Of a DNA stretch of 64,000 nucleotides, positions 46,414 to 58,700 are shown in pieces. A model generated the notes under the pieces. That model saw only the letters and a list, made by a program, of their open reading frames with translations. It did no database searches and was not told the origin of the DNA. The stretch is taken from the NCBI GenBank assembly GCA_003049485.1, contig PYST01000119.1, positions 39,534 to 103,533 on the forward strand, in the 5' to 3' direction. Origin of the DNA: Ophioceras dolichostomum (lineage: Eukaryota; Ascomycota; Sordariomycetes; Magnaporthales; Ophioceraceae). Both the position numbers and the translations under genes were made by a program. Position 1 is the stretch's first letter. Every line of letters starts with the position of its first letter.

Positions 46414-49171
46414 ATGGCATCAACACAGTCGTCCTCGTCGTTTCTGTCCCGCACCAGATCGGGTCGCGTGCCCGCCAACACCAGCCGGCTAGTCACGACG
46501 ACAACGGCGGCGAACACATCAAACTATGCCCTGAGTGCAGGCGCATCCTCCTCTGCTACCGCGACTGCTCCCACTGCGAGCGCCGTTTCTCCCTCCAACA
46601 TCTCACTCTTCCTGACGAACCTGCGCCTTCTCGACCTTGATCTGCTTCCGGATTGGCCGGGCATCAACCCCCTGACATTCACGAACAGGGACGCAGCGCA
46701 GGGGCAGAAGAAGCGCATCCAATGTGTCGAGTGGGCGTTATTCCGGCTTTTCGAGCTCTGGGACGTGGACGAGACGCGAAATGTGGGTTGAATTGGACAG
46801 CGCCCGTCGTGCTCTCCCGTGTGTTTTTGCTCAGGCTTTCTAACCACCGAAAACCGAAACCTTGGCCCGCCTTCCGCCGTTACAGAAGCTTCAGCCATTC
46901 TTCCCGCCCCTCGACCAAGTCCAGTCCCTCAACCTGCGCGCGGCGCTACTCCGCGGCCTCGACCAGGCCAAGAAGACGGGCGTCCTCGGCCGCGACGCCG
47001 TGGTTCGCAAGACCATGCTGGACGAGTGCAAGGGGGAGCGACTCGAGGAGGTGCTGGCTGTTTTCTCATCTGCCGTCCTGAAGAAGCTCGTGGCCGAGGC
47101 GCAGCTGAATGGTGACTCCTACGCGGCCATCGGGCAGACGATGGCGCTGGAGAACCGCGGGTACTCGGGCGAGACGACGGAACTCGTAGTGCTGGCGTTG
47201 GCGCATAGGGCATCGCTCAACAAGACGCTGCGGGAGAAGAATGCTGCACGCGGACGGTATAAGGATCTGGCGCAGCGGCTGAACCTGAAGGAACGGAGCA
47301 TTGCAAGGCGACAGGAGCAACTCCGCGAGCTGGATAGAGCTGCTGCTCGAGGAGGAGGGTCAGCAGACGACATGGGCGAGGACGAGAAGATGGCGCTTTG
47401 GCGCACCGTGCGGAACAACTGGTCTGGCAACGAGCGCTGGATGGAGACTCTGCTGTTCGGCGACGCCCAGTCCCAGAAGGACGGGGTGCTGACGGCACCG
47501 TTCGACCGTGTCTGGAGGCGCGTGCAGTCCGGCCGGCTGTCTGAGCTGGAGAGCCAGAGCGGGGGTGGACTGCTCTCCCAGCTGGACGACCGGGTGAAAA
47601 CGCAGAAGGACCGACTGCTCAAGTGGCAGCAGTTCCGCAGGGATATGTTCGGGACCGACACCGCACGCGAGGACAGAGAGCAGAAGAGGAAGTCGCTTGG
47701 CGGGAGGCCGGTCATGCAGCAGAAGGGCATCGACCTCGGGTTCGGCCCGCACGAGAACCTCCATCTCGGTAGGATGAGCCCGAGGAAACTCCCCGTCAGG
47801 GCTGCTGCGAGCATGAAGCCTGAATACGCAGCCCTGGTAGATGGTCTGCAGAGCGCGCTGGACGCGATCAACAAGGGCGCCCCAAACCCGTTTGCGGCTG
47901 GAGCGCGGCGTGTGTCAGGCTCTGCTGCGTTCAAGAAGTCGACAGATTCGCTGCACGTGGATGCATCAGAGGAGACCATTTCAGAGCTTAGCGAGCTGGA
48001 GGAAGAGCTGGCGATCTCTGCCGACCCGCTGCCCTTGGAGACAAGGTCTCAGAAATCAGCCTCAAGCCAAGAACAAGCGATCGTGTCAAGCGCAGCGACG
48101 ACTGAGCCACCCGAGCGCAAGCGCAGCGTCCACCGCGACGACACCAGGGCAACAGAAACGCGGCTAAGAAGGGCTCACGACACACGCCGGCCAACATCTC
48201 TTTACCTTGACAGATCCACCACACTGCAGCCCTCGACCTCAGTAGCCAACCAACAGAAATCCCCGACAGCCGTTTCCCTAGACAGATCACCCGTGCCATC
48301 ACCGATCGACCCTCCCCGGACCCCATCCCCAGCCCGCTCCTCTTCTGGTCGACGGGAACAATGGCAGCCGTCAGAAAAGCCCACAACATCCGACCGGGAA
48401 GCGATGCCTCCTCCTCCCCCTCCTCCACCCCCATCCCAGCTAGCAGCAGTCTCGCAAACGCAAAAGATGGCCGACCAGATCCTCGCGTCCATGCACGCCG
48501 CCTCCCCGTCGCCAGAGAAGAAAAAACCGCGACACACGCTCTCCCTCGCAGAGCGCACGAGGATGTCTATGGCCCGCGGCCACGCCCTCGCTGACGACAA
48601 TGAAGACGACGAGATCGAGATCGACGCCCTGCGACTGAGGCGATATAACTCTACTAGCAACAATAACAGGAAGTCAAAGGCCCGGTCTACGGCCACTGCT
48701 ACTGGTGCTGCTGCTGCCACCGCGAACGGATCCAGGAGAGACGATGGAACGACAATACACGAGGGCGTCGTAGTCGTCACCCCAGCAACGGAAGAAGAAA
48801 CCGCCGAAGCACCACCACTAGAGGAGGAAGAGGAAGAGAACGACCTCGTGGCACGGACGCGCAAAAGCATGGCGAACTTCGAGGCGACGCGCCAGAAAGT
48901 TCAGCTGGAGCGTCGGCGGTCGGAGCGCAAAGCTGCTCGACAGTCCAATGCTCATCATCACGCCCAACAGCCGTCGCAGAGCCGTAGGCACGGCGGCAGC
49001 TCGATGCCGTCTACGATGGAGGAGGAGGTGGGCAACGAGTCGTCGATGCTGGCGGAGGAAATGATCCAGCGCGGCGTGGATGATTACGAGTCGGTGTTCA
49101 TGAGCAGGCCGAAGATCAAGACTAGTCCGGCTGTTACGCCGACGAGGGAGCTGATGGAGTATGAGGGATGA
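46414..49171 (+). CDS. HAUS augmin-like complex subunit 6 (N-terminal domain family)
   Basis: Exons 46414-46782 and 46886-49171, 884 residues, phase 0. After a Ser/Thr-rich lead the domain has LFLTNLRLLDLDLLPDWPGI, KKRIQCVEWALFRLFELWD, and across the intron KLQPFFPPLDQVQSLNLRAA, then VLGRD and FSSAVLKKLV. These are landmarks of the HAUS6 N-terminal family in augmin, the complex that recruits gamma-tubulin to existing microtubules for branching nucleation in mitosis. Helical/coiled segments continue to about residue 400. The last 450 residues are low-complexity, with polyproline near 660 and SLAERTRMSMA/RTRKSMANFE-like repeated motifs that recall a short linear element. The upstream GTG-initiated extension was not used. 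Confidence 0.85.
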
Positions 49172-49525
49172 ATCAGGATTACGATGAGACGGTGTTGCGT
49201 TGTCCTGTTTGTTAGGCTGTCTGTCTGTCCGGACTGGACTGGTTCGCTGCGCTGGCGCCGGACCAGGTCTAAATCGAATACATATGCGCGTTTTCTTTTT
49301 TTTCTTTTTGGCGGGTTGTGGTACATAGCATAGGCACAAATAGAAACCCAATCACAGCCAGATTGCGCCGCGGTGTCCGTGTCCGGCGACCAGGGCAGAC
49401 ATGGGGTTTTCTACAGCCAGCTTCTACAGCCAGCTAGCAGGCGGAGCCGTATGTATCCCATCGCCATCCGTAGCTCGTGGCTCTCCTCCTCCTAGTGTCT
49501 CCTCTTCCCCTTCATCACCATCTAC
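49172..49525. other. Convergent 3' flanks
   Basis: Between the HAUS6-like and bS21m 3' ends; T-rich around 49290-49310; no gene is seen. Confidence 0.5.
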
Positions 49526-50319
49526 TTACCAACCCTGCCTAGCAAGCTCCTGAACCCTCTTCACAGTCGCAACGAACCCCGACTTGAACCTCATCCTCCA
49601 CCTTTGGCTCCGCAGCCGCTTGCGCTTCATACCCGCCCGCTCGTGGAACCTCTGCCGCCGGAAGTCCTTCGCCACGCTGTTGCGGCGGCAGATGGTCTCA
49701 CAGGTGCGGAACGCCTTGGCGACGTCGATCGAGGACGTCACGTGGATGGTGCGCCCCAGCGACGGCACCAGTCGCAGGGCGGGTTTTTCGGCACCGCTGT
49801 CCTTGTTCGTCAGCGCGTCGAAGTTGACGGCTGCTGGAGAGCCGCCGGACGCGGTCCGCCCTGACCTTTTTATAGGGGAGAAGTGCGACGTGGCGTCGTC
49901 CATCGCGTCGGTGAAGGATGAGGTGGGTAGCTTGAAGCCTTTTGCAGGAAGGCCGAGCCGGGAGAGGAGTTGGGAGCCGTCATTCGAGGGAGAAGGGGAG
50001 CGAGGCTTCGTCCAGAGCGGGGAGGTGGCGGTCTTGCTGTTGTTGCCGTTGCCGCCGATGCGCGCGCCGCTTGAAGAGGGCCAGGCACGACGGGGCGGGC
50101 TGGATGGGCTTGCAGCAGCAGCTGCTGGAGGAGGTGGACGAGGTGGAAGGGCAGAGGCGGCTTCGTTGGAGCGGAGGAAGGGCGGGCTTGTCGAGAAGGA
50201 TCTGGATGAGCTCGATAATGTGCGCCATACTGAAGGTATGACTGCGGCCCGGGAGAGGAGGGCCGGCGTCGATGTCGTGGTCGACCTGAGCAGATTCTGG
50301 GCAGCGAGTCGGACCTCCA
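49526..50319 (-). CDS. MRP21: Mitochondrial small-subunit ribosomal protein bS21m (MRP21-type)
   Basis: A single exon of 264 residues. The N-terminus, rich in Arg/Ser/Ala (RSFSTSPPFLRS), is a mitochondrial presequence. A long low-complexity middle is followed by the bS21 core in the last 75 residues: GRTIHVTSSIDVAKAF, CETICRRNSVAKDFRRQRFH, ERAGMKRKRLRSQRW and ATVKRVQELARQGW. The core is highly basic, as expected for an rRNA-binding protein of the 37S subunit. It is divergent from the RBM25-like gene (454 bases). Confidence 0.92.
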
Positions 50320-50773
50320 TTTTTAGCTGGGTGTTGAGTGAAAATGTTAGCTTAATTGCGTAAAGGAGAAGGTCAAACAACAATCACGAAGATCAGAATA
50401 CGCACCTGGGGGTCGGCTCCGCGCCAATTGACCCAATTGCTGTTGCCGTCACTGTTGTCGCCGGCGTTTGCGATTCTCGATTCTCGCCTGGTCGGTCGGA
50501 AACCTGGAAGAAGCTCAAGCTTCCCTCCCGTGTTTTTTTCTCGGTCTGGGGTCTGCGCTGCCCCACTTTTCAAAAGTGCCAGCTCTTCTGGCTTCTGGTC
50601 TTGGCAGCTGTTGTTTGTCGCGTTGATGAATCGTGCATCGAATTTTCGACTTCCGCCCACCCGCCGCCATTGACGACCAGCAGCATCTTACATCGATCGA
50701 TAGACCTCGCATCGCGCCCAAAGATAGAACAAGACCAGATAGTGCAACTGCGATTTGGCCGAGGAAAGGAAGC
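50320..50773. promoter_or_regulatory. Shared divergent promoter region, bS21m / RBM25-like gene
   Basis: 454 bases separate two outward-facing ATGs. ATCGATCGAT lies near 50694-50703. No TATA box is assigned. Confidence 0.5.
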
Positions 50774-53620
50774 ATGGCTTACAACCCTTATGGAGGTACG
50801 TGGGACTTTCAGCGAGATACGAGAGCTGCGGCGAGAGCTGTAGCGCTGGCGCAAGCCTCGACCTCATTTCCTCCCCCAAACTGCTGTCGCAAATGCAACT
50901 GCGGTCCGGAAAGACAATCGCTTGGATAGAATGCTAACATGAAACTCCTCTCCAGGTCCGCCGTACGGACCTCCACCGTCATTTGCGCCTTTTCCTGGCG
51001 CCGGCGCGGGACCGCCAGGAATGGCTCCTCCTCCGGGCCTTGGTACGTCGCCTCCCTCCAATCCAACAACCACCGCGTATGAAATGTCACCCACTAACAT
51101 CTCTTTCGCCTACGCAATCCATCAGGCCCGCCCCCAGGCATGTCCTCCGCTCCTGGGATGGGCCCTCCTCCGGGCATCATCCAACAACAGCAAAACATGG
51201 CGACCCAGGCTAATCGACCAAGTGGACTACCCTCGTTCGTCCAACCGCCGCCGAACCTACCGAACATCAACTTCAACGCCCCCGTGATCAGACTCGGTGC
51301 GTCCTCACTACCCAACAAGCCCGCGGGAGGAGCCCTAACCGGACCGTCCGGCGGTGGCCCTGGTGGTCGCAACAAGGGGGAGCCTGATACACCCACCTCA
51401 GCCGGCCCCCCGGATAGACCCAGCGGGCGTGGTGGTGGCCTTGGGGGGCACGGACACGGACACGATCGCAACCTAGAGCAGGCCCGCGCGAACGTCCGAG
51501 AGAGCATGCACTCTATGTTCCAGCCCACGCCCGAGGATAAGTTGCGAACCCTGTTCATCCACAAGATCCCAGAAGGCGTCGGCGGAGAGGCCGGGATCCA
51601 GAAGATACTGAACGCGGTGGGGAAGCTGAGGCGATGGGACTCGGCCAAGTCACAGGTGTCAGACCACAAGGGTGAGATGTTCGGTTTCGCGCAGTTCGAT
51701 GACACCGACTCACTAGCGACCGCCGTGGAGCTGCTCAAGGAACTCGAGGTGCCGGCCAAGAAGCAGGAGCCCAAGGAGCCCAAGGAGCCCAAGAGTGAGG
51801 AGGAGCGCAAGGATGATGAGACGAAGATGGACGAGGGAGGCGGCGAAAACCAGGCCGAGGACGCATTCGAGGGCATCGACAGAGTTGTGCTACCCGTAAC
51901 CGTCGATTCGGGCACTACGAAATACCTCGAACATATCCGTGAAGGCTGGGGGGACGAGGCGAAAGCGGAGGCAGAAAAACGACTCGCCACGGCGCGAACA
52001 AACCTCAAACAAGTCATCCAGGACCTCTTCAAACCCCCACGAGCCAAGGAAGCCACCAAAGACGGCGACGGCGACGTCAACATGCCCGACGCAGCCGCCG
52101 CCTCCGGGGACATCGAGGTGCTCAACATTTCCCTAGCGCAGGAAGACGAGCTGGCCGAGATCCCCGCCGAGATGCGCGAGGTGGTTGCGGCCGAGATTGC
52201 GGCTTTCCGCGAGCGCAGCAACCAGCGCGACCAGGAACGGCTGAGGAAAGAGGAGGAGTGGGAGGAGATGGAGCGGCAGCGCAACGGCGACAGCGGACGT
52301 CGTATGACCTCTCCTGGACTCTCCGGCGCAAACCAGAAACCCACCGGCCCCCGCGGCGTGCCGAACGCGCCATCCGGGCCCAGGGGCCATCATCAACAAC
52401 AAAAACCCAACGGCACTGCTGCCGCCACAGCCACAGCGGCCGGCTTTGTCAACGGCGGCGCCATCAACGGCGACGGGCAATACTGGCGTGACGACGACGA
52501 CGACGACACAGACGCGTCCGACGACGAGCTGCACCAGCGCGACCAGGCCAAGCACAAGGCGGACGAGGACAAGCTGTACCTAGAGGCCGAGCGCAAGTGG
52601 ACGAACCGCGAGCGGGCGCGACAGGGCGCACTCGACCGCGAGACGGAGCGCGACAGGGCCGAGGTCGACAACCTGCAGCGCAGGAAGGCCGAGCAGCTCG
52701 ACCGCGATAAGTCATGGGACGACGAGCGGGAGGCCTCGAGGAAATCCCACCTGTACTACCGCGACCGGGGGGCGTGGGCTAGGAAGCGCGCACAGGAACT
52801 TGGCGACGAGAGGGCGAGGGACGACGCCGACAGGAGGGCCGAGACGGGTGAGCGGCGGAAGGAGGAGGCGCAGATGGCGCAGGCTAGAGGGATGGCCGAC
52901 AGCTTCCTGGAGCAGCTGCAGGAGAGGGAGCTTGAGATCGACGAGCAGAAGGCCAAGGAGGAGGAGGAAGAGAGGCGCCTGCGGGAGGAGAAGGAGAAGG
53001 CGTCGGCGGCGGCGCCACAACAGCAGCAGCAACAGAGGCTTGCCATCTCGTTCGGCGCCGCGGCGCAGAAGGTCCAGACGCAGCGGGCCGCCGCGGCGGC
53101 GCCTAGGCGCACGTTCGCGGAGGTGGAGGGCCTGCTGGACGATGAGGAGCACGACCAGACGACGCGCCGCCAGCTGGTGCCCATCACGTTCGAGCCGCTC
53201 GGCAGCAACGGCGACGGCGACGGCGGCGTCAACGAAGACGGCGTCCCCACCGGCAGCGGCGTGGGCGGCGCGCTGACGGACGAAGAAGTGCAAAAGGCGG
53301 TGCGGGCCCTCGCGGCCGAGATACCGACCGACAAGTCCGGCCTGTGGGGATGGGAGGTGAAGTGGGACTACATGGAGGAGTCGATCATCCGCGACAAGCT
53401 GAGGCCGTTCGTGGAGAAGAAGGTCGTTGAGTACCTGGGCGTGCAGGAGGATTTCGTTGTTGATGTCGTGGTGGACCACCTGAGGAGCCAGGGGAAGCCG
53501 GCCGCGCTCGTCGAGGAGCTCGAGGGCGCGCTGGATGAGGACGCGGAGGATTTGGTGAAGAAGCTGTGGAGGATGGTCATCTTCTTTACCGAGAGCGAGA
53601 AGAGGGGCTTACCGGCTTAG
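50774..53620 (+). CDS. RBM25-like splicing factor (RRM + PWI)
   Basis: Exons 50774-50795, 50956-51042 and 51126-53620, 867 residues; the tiny first exon (22 bases) encodes MAYNPYG. The N-terminus is Pro/Gly-rich (PPGMAPPPG). An RRM-like domain lies at about 178-250 with RTLFIHKIPEGVGGEAGIQ and GEMFGFAQF. The long middle is charged Arg/Glu/Asp helix, as in the RE/RD region of RBM25. The last 100 residues have the PWI fold landmarks LWGWEVKWDYMEESIIRD, LRPFVEKKVVEYLG and VVDHLRSQGKP. RBM25 (related to yeast Snu71) binds U1 snRNP and regulates 5' splice-site choice in the nucleus. The architecture is complete. Confidence 0.92.
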
Positions 53621-54450
53621 CAGGATCCACGGTTTAGCAAGGTAGTGATGACGGTTGTTGCCTGGTGAGGCGAGGTGGTGTTTCGCGTGTCGTTCCCCCG
53701 TGTCTGGCGCTGGCGGGGGTGTTTGCGCGTCGGTCGTTGGGGGTCAAGGAGACAGTTGTTGTTGCCTGCTGGATTGTCCCGACAGCTGGGTCGTTGACGA
53801 TTTCTCAGGCCGTTCTTTCTGATCTATGGGCCATGCATGACGCCTCCCTCTGTAGCACGGAAATCCACCACACCTCGCTCTCCCCTTATATAGCATGCAG
53901 AGAGGCTTGCGGTTGTAACGTTCTTTTGTAGGGAATACAAGGATACCATTCATATTTGTATCAGGCAGTCAGTGCGCACAGCCCTAAACGAAACCTACGC
54001 CGTAATTGGGCTGGCAGTTGCTCGCCTTTCATCTGATCAAGTACCGAACATGATTGGGAAATTAGCCGTGCCTCTCGCGTTCTCTGTCTCCGCCCGTCCG
54101 CTTCATATTCATCACTCAGCGCGCCACGGTCCCCACTTTCTTCTCCGGTGCGGAGAACAAGGGGCCGTACCGAGGCTCGGGATAACTGGACCCCAACTGT
54201 ATTTCAACGTCGGATATCCCCCTCCCTCATTCTCTCCAGGCCGTTTTAAGTCATTCATCCTCATCGCCCGTTGAAATAGATCGCTACCCGTAGTAACTGC
54301 CATTGTACACCACGCCAATCAGGAATCTCTAAGGGAGCCGACCACACGCCCAACGCACCAACAACAAACAGCCGAAAGGGGCCGATTTGGTTTTCCGAGA
54401 CGAGGAACGGAACGACTCATCACCGACTCGAACACCATCGTCGTTCCAAC
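53621..54450. other. Intergenic region, no gene seen
   Basis: 830 bases between tandem genes. It should hold the promoter of the enoyl-CoA hydratase gene. TATATAG lies near 53887. Confidence 0.5.
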
Positions 54451-55359
54451 ATGGCATCCCCAAAACCACCCCCATCAAACTTCACCACCCAACCCCCCAA
54501 AGTCCCCAACACACTAATCTCCTTCCCATCCCCACACATCCTCCTCGTAACCCTCAACCGCCCCAAACAGCTCAACGCCATCCCCTCACACCAGCACCAC
54601 GCCCTCGCCTCGCTTTGGAACTGGTACGACGCCGAGCCGTCCCTCCGCTGCGCCGTCCTGACGGGTGCCGGCCGGGCGTTCTGCGCCGGCGCCGATCTGA
54701 AGGAGTGGGATGGACGGCACCGTCACCATTCTTCTCAGTCCCAGTCCCCCCCGGCTGCCCAGGGCGAGGAAACCGCCCCCGGAAGCGGCGGACTGGCCAC
54801 CGGATCCGGCTTCGGCGGGTTGGCCAACCGGACCGGCAAGAAACCCGTCGTGGCCGCCGTGAACGGGCTTGCCTTCGGCGGGGGGATGGAGATCGTGGTC
54901 AACTGCGATTTAGTCGTGGCGTCCGAGAAGAACGCGCGGTTCGGGCTTCCGGAGGTCACGAGGGGTGTAGTGGCGCTCGCGGGCGCGCTGCCTAGGCTCG
55001 TGAGGACGGTGGGGAGGCAGAGGGCGGCTGAGATGGCGCTGTTGGGGAGGACGGGGTATGGTGCGCGGGAGATGCGGGAGTGGGGAATCGTCAACTTCGT
55101 CGTAGGGGAGGATGAACAGGGAGGGGTTGTGGGGAGGGCGTTGGAGATTGCGAGGGAGATCGCGGGGAACTCGCCGGATGCGGTGGTTGTTAGCAAGGAG
55201 GGGCTGAGGTTGGGGTGGGAGGCGATGGGGCCTGAGTTGGCGACTGAGGTTGTGGCTAGGGGGTTGTATGGACGGATTGATGGGGGTGAGAATATGGCGG
55301 AGGGGGTGAGGAGCTTTGTGGAGAGGCGGAAGGCCGTTTGGAAGGATAGTAAGTTGTGA
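54451..55359 (+). CDS. Peroxisomal enoyl-CoA hydratase/isomerase family protein
   Basis: A single exon of 302 residues. Crotonase-fold landmarks: VTLNRPKQLNAI, AGRAFCAGADLKEW (first oxyanion-hole strand) and NGLAFGGGMEIVVNCDLV (second oxyanion loop), then ARFGLPEVTRGVV with a candidate catalytic Glu. A Ser/Gln/Gly-rich insert of about 30 residues sits between the two oxyanion elements. The final tripeptide is SKL, the canonical PTS1 signal for import into peroxisomes. A role in peroxisomal fatty acyl-CoA or branched/siderophore acyl-CoA metabolism is plausible; the sequence does not tell which. Confidence 0.9.
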   Translation: MASPKPPPSNFTTQPPKVPNTLISFPSPHILLVTLNRPKQLNAIPSHQHHALASLWNWYDAEPSLRCAVLTGAGRAFCAGADLKEWDGRHRHHSSQSQSPPAAQGEETAPGSGGLATGSGFGGLANRTGKKPVVAAVNGLAFGGGMEIVVNCDLVVASEKNARFGLPEVTRGVVALAGALPRLVRTVGRQRAAEMALLGRTGYGAREMREWGIVNFVVGEDEQGGVVGRALEIAREIAGNSPDAVVVSKEGLRLGWEAMGPELATEVVARGLYGRIDGGENMAEGVRSFVERRKAVWKDSKL

Positions 55360-55743
55360 GTTTGGGAGGGGAGAGCCTTTGGTGCTGACTGAAAGCGGCT
55401 TTTGGTGTACGTGGAAGCGCCACAAAAGCAGAACGCTTCTTCGAGATACGTTTTGGTTGGACTTAATAGTGTCATAATGTGGCAGGGGATTCAGTTTCTT
55501 CGGCCGCTGCGGGTATCATAAGTTGTATACGGGGTATCAAAGCAGAAATATCATGCCCTCGTTTCTTTATATTCATGCCTCATCACACACAAATAGTGAC
55601 ATCCTATATACGCGTCGTCGTCGCCGTCGTCGTTGTGTCGTCGTCGTCCTGCCATGTCCTCAAGTTGGCCCTCCCCCTTCACGTGCCATGCTCCGTCATA
55701 ATACCTTGCTGCCGATCGCCCTGGTCGCCCGACTCCAGCAGCC
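55360..55743. other. Convergent 3' flanks
   Basis: Between the hydratase and the zinc-finger gene; a CGTCGTCGTCG-type trinucleotide stretch lies near 55612-55650. No gene is seen. Confidence 0.5.
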
Positions 55744-58700
55744 TCACCCTGTCGTATCCCGGTGCTTGCCCTTGTCCAACCTGTCACCCAGGCTACCATA
55801 CCCCGAATCATGCCCACTGGCATCACTAAACGAAAACATCATGTCGTTGCCATCCTCCAGTACCTGTCCCATCTGCCCACCCCGCATGAAATCGAAGTTG
55901 AACAATAACCCGTCGAACCCATCAAACCCACCGCCCTCGGTATCGTCGAGGTACGGCTCCGGCCTAAACGCGTGCAGTTGCTCCTCCCACGTCCAGAAAT
56001 CGGCCGGTACCGGCATGGGCGCAGCTGTTGGGTGCAACTGAGGCTGGTGGCTCGGCCCTGGTAAGATAACACTGGCTGCCTCCAGTGAATCCGTCGCCTG
56101 AGTGTTGGGGTCCTCGTCGTCAAGAGGGCTTCTGCTCACGATTTCGAACCCCTCCGCCTCAGCCAGGTCCACCACCTGCTGCTGCCGTTCTTGGTCTGGG
56201 CGGGGCTTGGAGCCGGAACTCTCGGCATCGGTGCGGTTCTCCTTGTAGATCTCGAAGAGCTCGAGCTGCATGTCGCGGACGATCTCGATGAGCTGGGAGC
56301 GGAGACTCTCCTCTACGGGGTGTAGGGCCTCTTCGATTCGGATCTCGAGCTGGTGGCGTACGCGGGTGGGGAGTTCTCGGCGGAGGAACTGCTCGTATCT
56401 TGTGAGCTCGGAGGAGCTGGGCGACCCCGGGCCGTCTGAGGATGTGCTGTTGAGGTAGTCGTAGTCTGTCGTTGAAGGGCTGTTAGTGAGGATATCCTGA
56501 CGGGCTCACAGTCACCCTTGCCCGAAAGTTCTTCAGAATTATTTTGAGGACAGGCGGCGGGGGGGAATACCGACATGGACTGGGGACTGCATCGGGATCA
56601 GTCTCTGGGAATAATATCAGGTATGCTTCCCGCCACTTCTCGACTTCGGTCATCCGCTTGTGCGTCTTTTTCCTGCACCTCAAGAGCTCTCGTGTTGTTG
56701 CGTCGACTCCTTCGGCGGGGGTTTGCTCGACCAGCTCGCACCTTGCATCCGCCACCAAGTGAATATCCTTCTCGGGTTCACTCTTGAACTTGAGGTGGCA
56801 GCGTGGACAGGTGATTGGGAGTGCGTGAGTGCGGTAAAGATGTTCCCTGTGTTTTTGCAGTTGCCTCCTTGTTAGTACGCGGGACTGGTCTTCGTCGAAT
56901 AGGCAGTGAGTGTTGGGGTGTGTTGGTCAATTTGGTACGAGCTCCCAGTGACGTGGAACAATGGCAGTCACTGGGAATATTGCCTCAGGTCTCAGGCAAC
57001 AACGCGAGCCCCATTCTCCACCATATAGCTAGCACCTCTCTCCCTGCGACTCCGTCGCAAACCTAGCTGAGAACAACCATGAATGAAAACAACCACAACC
57101 CCCCCAGACCAACTTGTGCATGCACTTGTCTTGTCTACCCCTGCCTTTCCAACAGGGTGGATAATTGGAGGGTGGGAGGGATGAACTCCGATCTTACTTG
57201 ACTCGGTGCACCGTCATCCATCCTGGTCCTATGCACGACCTCCACAGCTGGTACCGCTCCGGATCTTTCTTAAAGTAGGGGCAGGCGAGCCTCTTGCATA
57301 GTGTGTCAGGAGAGTTCTCATCCAGCCGGGGGATCTTCTCGTCGGGACCCTCTCCTTCGTCGTCCCCATCATCTTCACCCTCCAAGGCTCGTTTCCGTCG
57401 TTGGCTAGTTAGCCTCGGGGGCAGCTCCTCGGTGCTAGAGGCCGTGGATTGTTGCTGCTTCCCCTTGGTCGACAAGGAGGAGCTTGAGCTTGGCGTGGCT
57501 GCTGCTTCACCCCTACACCCGGCCTCGTATGCAGCCTGAGTAAAGCTACTTGCAGGACTTGCTCGACAGGACTGCAAGAGGGAGTAGAAGTAACGCATCA
57601 GCCGGTCGACCAGCACCCGCTTCTGATCCTGTCGCGAGAGGGGGACGCTTTCTGACTGTGTAGAGGATGAGGAGGAGTCGGAGGTGGTTGATCCATAGCT
57701 GGACGATGATTCTGAGATTGTGTTCGTGCCCAGCTCTACCGGAATGGTCCCTGGTGTGTCAGCAGAGCTTGGGAGCTTCGGCTTGGGGAGTTGGACAGCT
57801 GGCTCTGCCTCATTCGGTGGCTCGGTTTCCCGCCTCTTGATGTCAATATTTCGAGTTGTTGGTTCTGTGTCCAAGACCATCGATTCTTTCTGCTCTTGCT
57901 CCTTCTCCTCGTCTTGCCAGCCTGCTCGTCGTAGAGAGGCTGCTCTGTTGAAACGTCGCGGTAATGTCATGGTAGCCACGGTTGGTGCTTGCTCGGCTGA
58001 AGCGCTTGGCTTGTCAAAAGTTCCCTTAGCCTCGATCGGTTCTCCCGGTCTCGTCCTGCAGGTCTCTGCGGGTTCGGTCACGGGCTGTTTTGTCGGACCC
58101 GCGTTCATCGATGGCGAGGCAAGGTAGTTCTTGGCTAGAATCTCCAGCCTCCTGGCATTCCAAAAGTCGTCGGCGTTGCTCCGGGTCATAAGTGTCTCCC
58201 AACGCCTGTGACAAGCATCCTTCGTCTTGCCTGGGAAGAATTCACGCTGGATGGCTGCCCAGCCCAAGCTCCGAGCTCTTGCGTCTATCAGAATCAAGTC
58301 CTGGGTTGGAGTCCAAGTTCCCGTCGATGCCTGGCCTGGCGGCCGAAAGGTGCGGCTGTCGGTCGCTGGGCCGGCGGGTGGGCTCTCATGAGGCAAATCA
58401 GGTGGCCGGTCGGAGCGAGCAGTTGAACCCGTTGAGGAGGGCGGTCTCGGGGATATGCCCAGGCCGAATACGCCGAATCTCCTCTCGAGGGCGTGTTGAC
58501 TGGCAATGTGGGCGGCCACGGCGCGGCGGCGGAACGACTCAGCGCGGAGCGATTCCTCCACTTTCCGGCCGCTCTTGGCAGCCGTTGGCGGTTGGGGGTA
58601 TCCAGGCAGCGGAAGTAGAGCGTCCATCGCCTTGGGCGCCGCCGAACCTCTGACTTCCTTCTTGGGTCTTCTGCGACCAGCGTGGCCGTCCTCGGAAGAT

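Noticed and set aside
55744..56860. A separate C2H2 gene with its own start near 56900
   Set aside because: No ATG fits, while the donor at 57197 and the acceptor before 56846 complete the zinc-finger block in phase.
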